DNA of 22,905 bases, taken from Sulfurimonas sp. (GTDB lineage Bacteria; Campylobacterota; Campylobacteria; Campylobacterales; Sulfurimonadaceae). Shown in pieces: positions 1 to 7,670 of this stretch; position 1 is the stretch's first letter, and the number at the start of each line of letters is the position of its first letter. Under the pieces are notes generated by a model. That model worked only from the letters and a program-made list of their open reading frames with translations. It did not search any database and was not told where the DNA came from. The DNA is taken from the NCBI GenBank assembly GCA_002733155.1, contig NVUO01000018.1, positions 7,470 to 30,374 of the forward strand. The letters are read 5' to 3'. A program made the position numbers and the translations under genes.

Positions 1-614
1 ATTTCTAATAAATGATCAGTACTTTTTGTACATTCTACATTTATTTCTAATCTATAAAGTAATACAAACCCAATTACAAACATAAAAGCATCTAAAATAA
101 ATGCAAATTTAACACCAAATACATATACTACAAATCCACTAACTGCCATACCAAGTGCATATGATAATGACCATATTATGGAATGAAGTTCATTTGCTTT
201 TTGTAACTTTTTTCCATTTAATAATTTTGGAAGTAGGGACATTTCAGTTGTAAAATAAAAAGAGGCTGCTGCCATTTTTATAAATACTAATGTATAAAGC
301 AACCATAAATCAGATAAGTCATTGATAAAAATTAAAAATATGGTTGCGAAAATCTCAAAAGTAATTAAAATCAACATAAGTTTTTTTGCTTTCATACTAT
401 CAATTATTGAGCCAGATATTGGTGCCTGTATAACACCTGACAAAAGATGCAACATTGCAACAAAGGCTACAATCTCAGCTGAGACTTTCATATCTAAGAG
501 TAAGGTATATATAGCTACATTTGAAAACCATGCACCGAAATATGCAATAAATTGAATACTTGATAAACGTTTAAGTACTGGTTCTGATTCTAATAAATTC
601 ATATAATCTTTCAT
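1..614 (-). CDS. MFS transporter, N-terminal part (runs off window)
   Basis: Reading leftward from an ATG at 612-614 gives 204 uninterrupted residues beginning MKDYMNLLESEPVLKRLSS, and the frame is still open at base 1. The protein is mostly hydrophobic, with about six membrane-spanning stretches. It carries a motif-A-like loop between the second and third segments (GSIIDSMKAKK), with Gly, Asp and basic residues placed as in the major facilitator superfamily. This fits the N-terminal six-helix half of an inner-membrane secondary transporter of the MFS_1/EntS-like type; the substrate cannot be told. A second in-frame ATG (600-602, Met5) is possible. Neither start has a clear Shine-Dalgarno sequence. 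The gene is transcribed divergently from flaG, with about 136 bp between the two starts. Confidence 0.8.
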   Translation of the reverse strand, partial: MKDYMNLLESEPVLKRLSSIQFIAYFGAWFSNVAIYTLLLDMKVSAEIVAFVAMLHLLSGVIQAPISGSIIDSMKAKKLMLILITFEIFATIFLIFINDLSDLWLLYTLVFIKMAAASFYFTTEMSLLPKLLNGKKLQKANELHSIIWSLSYALGMAVSGFVVYVFGVKFAFILDAFMFVIGFVLLYRLEINVECTKSTDHLLE

Positions 615-678
615 AAGTGCAAGATTAGCATAGAATTTACACAAAATCACACAAATTTAAAATATTTTACAAATATAC

Positions 679-705
679 TAAACAAATTTTTTTTTATGTC
701 GATAT
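679..705 (+). promoter_or_regulatory. Sigma-28 (FliA) flagellar promoter of flaG
   Basis: TAAA at 679-682 is followed after exactly 15 bases by GTCGATAT at 698-705. This matches the FliA consensus TAAA-N15-GCCGATAA at all four -35 bases and six of eight -10 bases, and the CGATAT form is the one usual in Campylobacter sigma-28 promoters. The spacer contains a run of nine T (687-695). A sigma-70-like TATAAT (703-708) overlaps the -10, so the promoter could also be read by the housekeeping polymerase. The position 45 bp upstream of the flaG start supports the call. Confidence 0.7.
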
Positions 706-717
706 AATGTATACTAT

Positions 718-735
718 GTAAAAGCGAGATTTTAC
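718..735 (+). other. Small hairpin in the flaG leader
   Basis: GTAAAA (718-723) and TTTTAC (730-735) form a perfect 6-bp stem around the loop GCGAGA. It ends three bases before the Shine-Dalgarno sequence AAGGAGA (739-745). The stem is A/U-rich and weak. It could stabilise the 5' end or tune ribosome access, but chance is also possible in DNA this A+T-rich. Confidence 0.35.
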
Positions 736-750
736 ACTAAGGAGATAGTC

Positions 751-1140
751 ATGGATGGCGTAACAAGCGTTGTAAAACAACAGCAGTCACTGATTAGTTC
801 GAAAGAGATTCAAGGAAGAGCTCCTCGGGCACAGGAACAGACTGTACAGCAAACAAAACAAAAAACTCTTATTAAAGAATTACAAGAGGCAGTATCAAAA
901 ACTGAAACTAATATAAATTCTAAAGAACAAGTTCAAGAGTTAGTAAATCAATTAAATAAGGCTATGGCACCAATTAGTACTAATCTTAGATTTGGTGTTG
1001 ATAGCGAAGATATATTTTTTGTATCTATAATTGATGCTGAAACTAGCAAAATGATTAGAAGATTTCCAGCTGAACAAGCAATAGATTTTTTACCTAAAAT
1101 GCAAGAAGTTGTAGGAATGTTATTTGATTCAAGGGGCTAG
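751..1140 (+). CDS. flaG: FlaG family flagellar protein
   Basis: The 129-residue product has the FlaG layout. A variable, Gln/Lys-rich N-terminal third (about residues 1-55) is followed by a conserved C-terminal domain (about 56-129) with the family pattern LNKAMAPISTNLRFGVDSE, then VSIIDAETSKMIRRFPAEQAIDFLPKM. FlaG proteins affect flagellar filament length in polar flagellates. The protein is thought to work with the filament and cap export apparatus, but its molecular role is not settled. The start at 751 is fixed by a strong AAGGAGA six bases upstream. The flagellar sigma-28 promoter at 679-705 fits late-class flagellar expression. The gene stands alone here: fliD and fliS, its usual neighbours, are not in the window. 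The next gene, argG, is unrelated and 158 bp away. Confidence 0.9.
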   Translation: MDGVTSVVKQQQSLISSKEIQGRAPRAQEQTVQQTKQKTLIKELQEAVSKTETNINSKEQVQELVNQLNKAMAPISTNLRFGVDSEDIFFVSIIDAETSKMIRRFPAEQAIDFLPKMQEVVGMLFDSRG

Positions 1141-1145
1141 TACAG

Positions 1146-1221
1146 CTTACCCTATTTAAATATATACATCTACAACTACTACACACTTTCACTAATCTAA
1201 ACTTATCAAATAACCTATATC
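1146..1221 (+). terminator. Possible Rho-dependent terminator region after flaG
   Basis: This 76-nt stretch directly downstream of flaG has no G on the + strand, while about a quarter of its bases are C, mostly in YC dinucleotides. It has no obvious hairpin. Such C-over-G unstructured RNA is the hallmark of a Rho-loading (rut) site. No intrinsic terminator was seen between flaG and argG, so a Rho-type stop is a reasonable guess. It rests on base composition alone. Confidence 0.35.
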
Positions 1222-1298
1222 GTATCTACGTAACCATTATTTAATATCTTTTATTATACAATCGCGATGATTATTTTGCTCATAAGGATTCTTTGTAT

Positions 1299-2534
1299 AT
1301 GAAAAAAGAAGTTAAAAAGGTAGTCTTAGCTTATTCTGGCGGACTAGATACTAGTGTTATTTTAAAATGGTTACAAGATGAATATAAGGCTGAAGTTATT
1401 ACATTTACAGCTGATTTAGGTCAAGGTGAAGAGGTAGAACCAGCTCGTCAAAAAGCACTCAAGAATGGAATAAAACCTGAAAATATATTTATCCTAGATG
1501 TTCAAGAAGAGTTTGTAAAAGATTATGTATATCCTATGTTTAGGGCTAATGCTATTTATGAAGGTGAGTACTTACTAGGTACGTCTATTGCTCGTCCCTT
1601 AATTGCTAAAAAACAGATTGAGATTGCAACTAAAATGGGCGCGGATGCAGTAAGCCATGGAGCTACTGGAAAAGGTAACGATCAAGTTAGATTTGAATTA
1701 GGCTACCTTGGACTAAATCCAGACATTACAGTAATAGCACCTTGGCGTGAATGGGATTTAAATTCAAGAGAAAAACTACTTTCTTATGCAAGAAAGCATG
1801 GTATTGATATTGATGCTAAACATATTGATAAAGATGGAAATCCTAGTGTAAGCCCATATTCTATGGATGCCAATTTACTACATATATCATATGAAGGTCT
1901 ACATTTAGAGGACCCAATGAACGAACCTGAAGATTCTATGTGGTTGTGGTCATCTTCTCCAGAAAATGCTCCTGATGAAAAAGAGTATATAACTATTGCT
2001 TACAAAAATGGTGACCCAGTATCTCTAAATGGAAAAGATTTATCACCAGCTACTATGCTTAGAACTCTAAACGAGTATGGAAATAAACATGGTATTGGAA
2101 GAATAGATATAGTTGAAAATCGTTTTGTTGGTATGAAGGCACGTGGTTGTTATGAAACCCCTGGTGGGACTATTATGCTTAAGGCTCACCGTGCAATTGA
2201 ATCTATATGTTTAGATAGAGAAGAAGCTCATATGAAAGATGGTATGATTGCCAAGTATGCTGAGCTTATCTACAATGGTTTTTGGTTTTCTCCAGAACGT
2301 GAGATGATGCAAGCAGCTATTGACACTACTCAAAAGTATGTGCAGGGTGAGGTTAAGCTAAAACTATATAAAGGTAATGTTGAAGTTGTTGGACGTAAAT
2401 CAGATATGTCTTTATATTCTGAGGAACATTCAACATTTGAAGAAGATGAGGTATATAATCAAAAAGATGCTGAAGGTTTTATTCGCCTGAATGCACTTAG
2501 AGGAATTATTGCTGGTAAAAAAAGAAATATATAG
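1299..2534 (+). CDS. argG: Argininosuccinate synthase
   Basis: ArgG joins citrulline and aspartate, using ATP (released as AMP and pyrophosphate), to form argininosuccinate, the penultimate step of arginine synthesis in the cytoplasm. The 411-residue protein has the full family length. The N-terminal N-type ATP pyrophosphatase loop AYSGGLDTS lies at about residues 11-19. The conserved stretches [15 protein letters not shown] and YETPGGTIM are also present. An in-frame TTG at 1293 would add two residues. ATG 1299 is preferred because AAGGA (1284-1288) lies ten bases before it but only four before the TTG. A TATTATA-like -10 (about 1252-1258) may be the promoter; no ARG box was recognised. The argG-rplI-hslV-hslU-era neighbourhood is also found in Campylobacter. 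Confidence 0.97.
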   Translation: MKKEVKKVVLAYSGGLDTSVILKWLQDEYKAEVITFTADLGQGEEVEPARQKALKNGIKPENIFILDVQEEFVKDYVYPMFRANAIYEGEYLLGTSIARPLIAKKQIEIATKMGADAVSHGATGKGNDQVRFELGYLGLNPDITVIAPWREWDLNSREKLLSYARKHGIDIDAKHIDKDGNPSVSPYSMDANLLHISYEGLHLEDPMNEPEDSMWLWSSSPENAPDEKEYITIAYKNGDPVSLNGKDLSPATMLRTLNEYGNKHGIGRIDIVENRFVGMKARGCYETPGGTIMLKAHRAIESICLDREEAHMKDGMIAKYAELIYNGFWFSPEREMMQAAIDTTQKYVQGEVKLKLYKGNVEVVGRKSDMSLYSEEHSTFEEDEVYNQKDAEGFIRLNALRGIIAGKKRNI

Positions 2535-2568
2535 TCAAAACGACAAAGTTAACTAAAGGAATATAAAA

Positions 2569-3306
2569 ATGAGCATGATTAAAATTGATATGAATTCACC
2601 TGAATTTATTACAGAGATGGAAAAAACTATAAAATTCACAGATAAGGTAGTTAAGCAATTCAACTGGGAATATAATCCTCAAGCAGAGATAAATGAAGGT
2701 GTACAAATGGGTCTTGCGCGTAACAAGATGATGTACAACAAAAGATTTTGTCCATGTTTTATGGTTGAAGAAGTTGATGGAAAAGCAAAATCTGTTGAAG
2801 ATAGAATATGTCCATGTAAACCAGCTCTTGAAAAAGAGATTCCAGAAGATGGTGTATGTCACTGTCAAATTTTTTGTACACCTGAATATGCGGCATCTAG
2901 ACGTGTAGAACTAGGTATGGAGGAGGTAGCTCATACTCACTCTCGTGGTTTAACTGACAAAGAAGCACAAATGTTAGTAAATAAAGATGAATTAGATTCT
3001 GATGAAATAGTTTCACTTTTAGAAGCTAGAGAACTTGGAATGGTTAACTTTAAACTTATAGATGTTCGTGAGCATATGGAATGGCAAATGGGTCATATCA
3101 AAGGTGCAGATATATTAATCCCTACTAGTAGTTTTTTTCCAACTTTAGAAGAAGCAAAACTATCTAAAGATGAAAATATAATCTTATACTGTCATGTTGG
3201 AAGTCGTTCATCACACTGTGCTAGAATATTAACTGATAATGGATTTAATAAAATAGGAAATATTACAAATGGTATAGTTTCTTATGCTGGCGAAATAAAT
3301 AGATAA
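2569..3306 (+). CDS. Ferredoxin-thioredoxin-reductase-like domain fused to rhodanese domain
   Basis: The 245-residue protein has two parts. Residues about 10-115 carry a six-cysteine set CPC (61-63), CPC (81-83), CHC (97-99), plus Cys103. This is the arrangement of the catalytic beta chain of ferredoxin-thioredoxin reductase, which holds a 4Fe-4S cluster beside a redox disulfide. The gaps (17 and 13 residues) are a little longer than in plant and cyanobacterial FTR. Residues about 145-245 form a rhodanese domain with LIDVREHMEWQMGHIKGA and the active-site loop CHVGSRS (Cys208). It probably passes electrons or sulfane sulfur in thiol chemistry; the true partner is unknown. No FTR alpha chain, thioredoxin or ferredoxin gene is nearby. 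AAAGGA (2555-2560) sets the start. It is cytoplasmic (no signal sequence). Confidence 0.85.
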   Translation: MSMIKIDMNSPEFITEMEKTIKFTDKVVKQFNWEYNPQAEINEGVQMGLARNKMMYNKRFCPCFMVEEVDGKAKSVEDRICPCKPALEKEIPEDGVCHCQIFCTPEYAASRRVELGMEEVAHTHSRGLTDKEAQMLVNKDELDSDEIVSLLEARELGMVNFKLIDVREHMEWQMGHIKGADILIPTSSFFPTLEEAKLSKDENIILYCHVGSRSSHCARILTDNGFNKIGNITNGIVSYAGEINR

Positions 3307-3333
3307 TAAAACAAAGTTAAGGATAATTAAGTA

Positions 3334-3780
3334 ATGAAAGTACTATTGATTAAAGATGTTAAAAGTTTAGGTAAGGTTGGTGAAGTTAAAGAAGTAAAAG
3401 ACGGATATGGAAAAAACTTTTTAATAGGAAAAGGTTTTGCTAAACATGCAACTAAGGAGATTCTGGCTCAACATAAGGCTGATGAAGCTCAAGCTGTAGC
3501 AGACTTAGCTGATGAAATAACAACTTTAAAAGCTATAGCTGAGAGGCTAGACAAGGCTGAGATTATTATAAATAAAAAACTTGGTAAAAACGGTCACTTA
3601 TTTGGTGCTATAACTAAAGATGAGATAGCTCAAGCCTTATCCAAACAACATAATATTGAAATTGATAAAAAACACATTACTGATAAAGTTGCTATTAAAA
3701 CCGTAGGTGAGCATAACTTAGACTTAAGACTAGGTCATGCTATACATGCTATACTTCATGTAGACGTTCAAGGCGAATAG
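3334..3780 (+). CDS. rplI: 50S ribosomal protein L9
   Basis: The 148 residues match bL9 in length and layout. An N-terminal globular domain (1-50) starts MKVLLIKDVKSLGKVGEVK and carries the family signature VKDGYGKNFLIGKG. It is followed by a long connecting helix (about 45-75) and a C-terminal domain with GHLFGAITKDEIAQAL. L9 binds 23S rRNA at the base of the L1 stalk and helps keep reading frame. AAGGA (3319-3323) lies ten bases before the ATG. It is 27 bp after the rhodanese fusion and 84 bp before hslV, as part of a rightward housekeeping set. Confidence 0.97.
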   Translation: MKVLLIKDVKSLGKVGEVKEVKDGYGKNFLIGKGFAKHATKEILAQHKADEAQAVADLADEITTLKAIAERLDKAEIIINKKLGKNGHLFGAITKDEIAQALSKQHNIEIDKKHITDKVAIKTVGEHNLDLRLGHAIHAILHVDVQGE

Positions 3781-3864
3781 TGAAAATTTTTTCCTCGCCA
3801 ATAGGCGTAGCTTCAGTCAGAGGAATTGAAACTGGACTTGTTCAGGTTCAAGGAGACTTATAAT

Positions 3865-4422
3865 ATGTTTGATGCTACTACTATACTTGCTTACAAAGGC
3901 AAAGATAAAGCTGTAATTGGTGGTGATGGTCAAGTTACCTTTGGAGATTCAATACTCAAAGGTAATGCTACTAAGATACGCACACTACATAAGGGTAAGA
4001 TTTTAGCTGGATTTGCAGGAAGTACAGCTGATGCATTTAATCTTTTTGACATGTTTGAAGAGTTTTTAGAAGATAAAAAAGGTGATATTTTAAAATCAGT
4101 TGTTGAATTTTCTAAGGCTTGGAGAAAAGACAAGGTACTTCGTAGATTAGAAGCTATGATGATAGTTTTAAATAATGAACATATTTTCATTTTAACTGGA
4201 AATGGTGATGTGGTTGAGCCAGAGGATGGAGAGATAGCATCAATTGGCTCTGGTGGGAACTATGCTATATCAGCAGCAAGAGCACTAAAAAAACATGCGA
4301 ATTTAGATGAAGAAGAACTAGTTAAAGAAAGTTTAAATGTAGCAGCTGATCTTTGTATCTATACCAATCACAATATTAAAATCCTAACACTCCAAGAAAA
4401 AAATCATGAACTTAACACCTAA
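3865..4422 (+). CDS. hslV: HslV, peptidase subunit of the HslUV (ClpQY) protease
   Basis: HslV is the proteasome-beta-like threonine peptidase that forms a double hexamer capped by HslU and degrades unfolded and regulatory proteins. The frame is open from a TTG at 3826, but ATG 3865 has a strong AAGGAG (3850-3855) nine bases upstream. It also gives the Campylobacterota-type N-terminus [12 protein letters not shown]. The four residues MFDA are expected to be removed so that Thr5 becomes the catalytic N-terminal nucleophile. [19 protein letters not shown] and IGSGGNYA are family blocks. The 185-residue length is normal. The last 17 bases overlap hslU, the standard coupled arrangement. Confidence 0.96.
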   Translation: MFDATTILAYKGKDKAVIGGDGQVTFGDSILKGNATKIRTLHKGKILAGFAGSTADAFNLFDMFEEFLEDKKGDILKSVVEFSKAWRKDKVLRRLEAMMIVLNNEHIFILTGNGDVVEPEDGEIASIGSGGNYAISAARALKKHANLDEEELVKESLNVAADLCIYTNHNIKILTLQEKNHELNT

Positions 4423-5734
4423 AGAAATAGTAAGCTACCTAGATCAATATGTAATATCGCAAGATGATGCAAAAAAAACAATAGCCTTAGCTCTTCGTAC
4501 TAGATATAGAAGAATGCAGCTAAGCAAAGAACTTCAAGATGAGATAATGCCTAAGAATATTCTAATGATTGGTTCAACTGGGGTTGGAAAAACAGAAATA
4601 TCAAGACGTCTTGCAAAGATGATGAAGGTACCTTTTATAAAGGTAGAAGCGAGCAAATATACCGAAGTTGGTTTTGTTGGACGTGATGTTGAATCTATGA
4701 TTAGAGACTTGGTTGTATCTGCAATTGCCATAGTAAAAGCTGAAAAAGAGGAAGAAAATAAAGAAAAAATCCAAAACTATATACTTAATAAGATAGTTGA
4801 AAAATTATTACCACCACTTCCAAATGGAGCAAGTGAGAGTAAAAAAGATGATTACCAAACACTTTTAGAGGCTACGGAGAAACGTGTAGAATCTGGTGAA
4901 ATGGATGATACCACTATTGAGCTTGAAGTTGAAAAAATAAATATAGAATTTAATGACACTAACCTTCCCCCAGAGATGGCAAAGGTACAAGAAAGTTTTT
5001 CAAAAGTTTTTTCTCAAATGAGTAAAGAAGATAATAAAAAAGAGCTAAGCATAAAAGATGCAAAATCTGTACTCAAGTTAGAGGCTAGTGCTAGACTTCT
5101 TGATTCTACAAATATTAATACAGAGGCATTAAAACGTGCTGAAGATGGAGGAATTATCTTTCTTGATGAGATTGATAAAATTGCTGTTAGTTCAAAAAGT
5201 CAGGGCAGAAACGATCCAAGTAAGGAGGGGGTACAAAGGGATTTATTACCTATAGTTGAAGGCAGTAGCGTTACAACAAAGTATGGTGTAATTAATACTG
5301 ATCATATTTTATTTATTGCAGCTGGTGCATTTCATCTAACTAAACCAAGTGATTTAATCCCTGAACTTCAGGGAAGATTTCCACTTCGGGTTGAACTTGA
5401 ATCCTTAACTGAAGATACGCTTTATAAAATTTTAACCCAAACTCAGCACTCACTTCTGGAGCAATATATAGCCCTACTTAGCGTAGAAAATTTAAAAATA
5501 ATCTTTGAAGATGATGCAATTAAGTCTATAGCTAAACTTTCACATAGGGCAAATGAACTAAATGAAGATATAGGTGCAAGACGCCTTCATACAGTTTTAG
5601 AGAAAGTTTTAGAAGATATTAGCTTTAATGCAGATGAATATAAGGGTGAAGAGTTTATAATAACATCTGAATTAGTTCATGACAAACTAGATATAGTAGT
5701 TGAAGACAATGACTTATCTAGGTATATCTTATAA
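4406..5734 (+). CDS. hslU: HslU, ATPase subunit of the HslUV (ClpQY) protease
   Basis: HslU is the AAA+ unfoldase hexamer that feeds substrates to HslV. The 442 residues match the family length. Visible motifs are Walker A GSTGVGKT (56-63), the pore-loop GFVG (89-92) that grips substrate, Walker B IIFLDEID (250-257), an arginine-finger region GRFPLR (323-328) and sensor-2 GARR (390-393). Residues about 110-230 form the inserted I-domain, rich in Lys and Glu. The C-terminus DLSRYIL is the conserved tail that inserts into HslV to activate it. The start overlaps hslV by 17 bases, so translation is probably coupled. Confidence 0.97.
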   Translation: MNLTPKEIVSYLDQYVISQDDAKKTIALALRTRYRRMQLSKELQDEIMPKNILMIGSTGVGKTEISRRLAKMMKVPFIKVEASKYTEVGFVGRDVESMIRDLVVSAIAIVKAEKEEENKEKIQNYILNKIVEKLLPPLPNGASESKKDDYQTLLEATEKRVESGEMDDTTIELEVEKINIEFNDTNLPPEMAKVQESFSKVFSQMSKEDNKKELSIKDAKSVLKLEASARLLDSTNINTEALKRAEDGGIIFLDEIDKIAVSSKSQGRNDPSKEGVQRDLLPIVEGSSVTTKYGVINTDHILFIAAGAFHLTKPSDLIPELQGRFPLRVELESLTEDTLYKILTQTQHSLLEQYIALLSVENLKIIFEDDAIKSIAKLSHRANELNEDIGARRLHTVLEKVLEDISFNADEYKGEEFIITSELVHDKLDIVVEDNDLSRYIL

Positions 5735-5833
5735 TTAGTCTAAAAAAGACACTTATTACTATACTAATTTCTATAATTTACTATCAGCAGGCATTTTTGT
5801 CTGTTAATAACTTTAAAACAAGGTAATATATAT

Positions 5834-6712
5834 ATGACAAAAGCTGGTTTCGTATCTTTAATTGGTCGTCCAAATGCTGGAAAAAGTACTTTAATGAATT
5901 CACTACTTGGTGAAAAAATTGCAATGGTCTCACAAAAGGCAAATGCTACAAGGAAACGCTCAAACGCTATAGTTATGTATGATGATACACAAATTATCTT
6001 TGTTGATACACCTGGCCTTCATGAAAGGGAAAAAGTTCTTAATCAATACATGCTTGATGAAGCACTAAAAGCTATGGGTGATTGTGATTTAATTGTATAT
6101 CTAGCTCCAATCACAGATAATACTGAGCATTATGAAAAGTTTTTAAAACTAAATAATGGACGTGTTAAGCATATAATTGTTTTAAGTAAAATAGATCAGG
6201 TAAAACAAGATAAGTTATTTAAGACTATAGCTTCATATAATAAATATTCAGATAAATTCGAAGCATTAATACCAGTAGCTATCCCTAAAAAAATTGGTCA
6301 CAATGAACTACTTAAAGTAATTTCATCAAATCTACCTGAATCACCATTTCTTTATGATCCGCAAGATTTAACATCTGAATTAGTCCGTGATATATATGCA
6401 GGTTTCATTCGTGAGGGAATTTTTGAAAATGTAAGTGATGAAGTACCATATGAAAGCGATGTACTTATAGATAGTATAGATGAAGAAAAAAATATAGATA
6501 AGATTTATGCAACTATAATAATTGAAAAAGAATCTCAAAAGGGAATAATCATCGGTAAAAATGGTGATTGTATCAAAAGAATAGGTAAGGCTGCAAGAGA
6601 AAAAATAGAGATATTAAGTGGGAAAAAAGTATATCTTGAACTTCAAGTAACTGTGAAAAAAGGTTGGTCAAAAGACAAGGCATTTTTAAATGAAATAGGA
6701 TATAAATCGTGA
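5834..6712 (+). CDS. era: GTPase Era
   Basis: Era is an essential GTPase that binds the 3' end of 16S rRNA during 30S subunit maturation. The 292-residue protein has the GTPase domain with G1 GRPNAGKST (11-19), G3 DTPG (58-61) and G4 SKID (118-121). A C-terminal KH RNA-binding domain carries GIIIGKNG (237-244). The G5 position reads VAIPK instead of the usual SA-containing motif, a mild departure. AAGG (5820-5823) precedes the ATG by ten bases. The 99-bp gap after hslU contains only a wobble-rich hairpin, so a promoter of its own is possible but unproven. The stop overlaps the next start by four bases (GTGA). Confidence 0.97.
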   Translation: MTKAGFVSLIGRPNAGKSTLMNSLLGEKIAMVSQKANATRKRSNAIVMYDDTQIIFVDTPGLHEREKVLNQYMLDEALKAMGDCDLIVYLAPITDNTEHYEKFLKLNNGRVKHIIVLSKIDQVKQDKLFKTIASYNKYSDKFEALIPVAIPKKIGHNELLKVISSNLPESPFLYDPQDLTSELVRDIYAGFIREGIFENVSDEVPYESDVLIDSIDEEKNIDKIYATIIIEKESQKGIIIGKNGDCIKRIGKAAREKIEILSGKKVYLELQVTVKKGWSKDKAFLNEIGYKS

Positions 6713-7668
6713 AAATATTTTTTTTAATACTTATAAGTTTATCTCTAAATGCAAGTGATTTTTTAACTAATTATAGAAATAACGGTATATCTGAGATTGA
6801 AAAGCAGATGGATTTAGAATTGACTAAAAATAAATATTGGTCAAAATATATAAAAAATAAAGATACTAAATTTGGTTACTTAGAGAGCTATACAAATGTA
6901 TTAACTTGTAACAAAACTAACTCTACTTTGAACCTATATAGATTAAATAACAAAAAACAATTTAAGTTTCAAAAAGAATATGCAGCTTTTACAGGCAAAC
7001 TAAAGGGTGATAAGCTTAGAGAAGGTGATTTAAAAACACCAATTGGTGTATACAAGCTAACTAAAAAGCTATCTAATGTTGATAGTTTTTATGGACCAAT
7101 GGCTTTTGTAACATCCTACCCAAATATTTATGATAAATATAGGGATAAAGGTGGCCATGGGATTTGGATTCATGGTCTTCCAAGCAAACAAGAGCGTGAT
7201 GAATTTACCAAAGGCTGTATAGCAATCAATAATACTAATATAAAGTGTTTAGATAGAAATATAGATATTTTTAAAACTGTACTTATTATAGATAGTGAAA
7301 AGGTTGAGCAAGATGTATCTAAAGAGATATTAAGTTCAATATTATCTCAATTATATAAATGGAGATATTCTTGGAAATATAATGATATAAATTCATATCT
7401 TAGTTTTTATGATTCAAAATTTGTTAGAAGTGATGGTATGAATTATGAAAGATTTAAAAACTATAAAACAAGAGTTTTTAAAAAGATAGAAAAAAGATCC
7501 ATTATATTTACAAATATAAACCTATTACCATACCCAGATACTACAGATATATATCAATTGACATTTAAAGAATTTTATAAGTCTGATACATTTGAGTTTA
7601 TTGGGGATAAGGTTTTAGTTATAAGACTTCAAATTAATAACAAAATAAAAATTTTAACTGAGAAATAA
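6709..7668 (+). CDS. pgp2: YkuD-type peptidoglycan LD-carboxypeptidase/transpeptidase (Pgp2/Csd6-like)
   Basis: The GTG start overlaps the era stop. A short signal peptide (about residues 1-15, ending LSLNA) sends the 319-residue protein to the periplasm. A YkuD catalytic domain (about 85-200) holds GGHGIWIHGLP with His155 and TKGCIAI with the nucleophile Cys170. An NTF2-like C-terminal domain (about 205-319) follows. This two-domain layout is that of Campylobacter Pgp2 and Helicobacter Csd6, which trim tetrapeptides to tripeptides and are needed for helical shape. In Helicobacter csd6 also sits next to era, and here the pgp1/csd4-like gene follows two bases later. The symbol is by homology and context; activity (carboxypeptidase versus transpeptidase) is inferred. 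Confidence 0.87.
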   Translation: MKIFFLILISLSLNASDFLTNYRNNGISEIEKQMDLELTKNKYWSKYIKNKDTKFGYLESYTNVLTCNKTNSTLNLYRLNNKKQFKFQKEYAAFTGKLKGDKLREGDLKTPIGVYKLTKKLSNVDSFYGPMAFVTSYPNIYDKYRDKGGHGIWIHGLPSKQERDEFTKGCIAINNTNIKCLDRNIDIFKTVLIIDSEKVEQDVSKEILSSILSQLYKWRYSWKYNDINSYLSFYDSKFVRSDGMNYERFKNYKTRVFKKIEKRSIIFTNINLLPYPDTTDIYQLTFKEFYKSDTFEFIGDKVLVIRLQINNKIKILTEK

Positions 7669-7670
7669 TA

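Noticed and set aside
322..555. Rightward open frame of 77 codons
   Set aside because: It lies antisense within the MFS transporter gene, whose leftward frame has convincing membrane segments and a motif-A-like loop.
1293..1298. argG start at TTG 1293
   Set aside because: The ribosome site AAGGA is only four bases away; ATG 1299 has normal spacing.
3795..3807. CGCC-AATA-GGCG hairpin before hslV as an attenuator
   Set aside because: Only four base pairs, no T-run, and an alternative partner (GGCGA at 3772-3776) could equally pair; no support for a switch.
3826..3864. Longer hslV from TTG at 3826
   Set aside because: It would bury the catalytic Thr behind 13 extra residues; ATG 3865 has AAGGAG at proper spacing and the expected MFDATT start.
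5786..5805. Hairpin between hslU and era as an intrinsic terminator
   Set aside because: The 7-bp stem has two G-U pairs and no U-run follows it.
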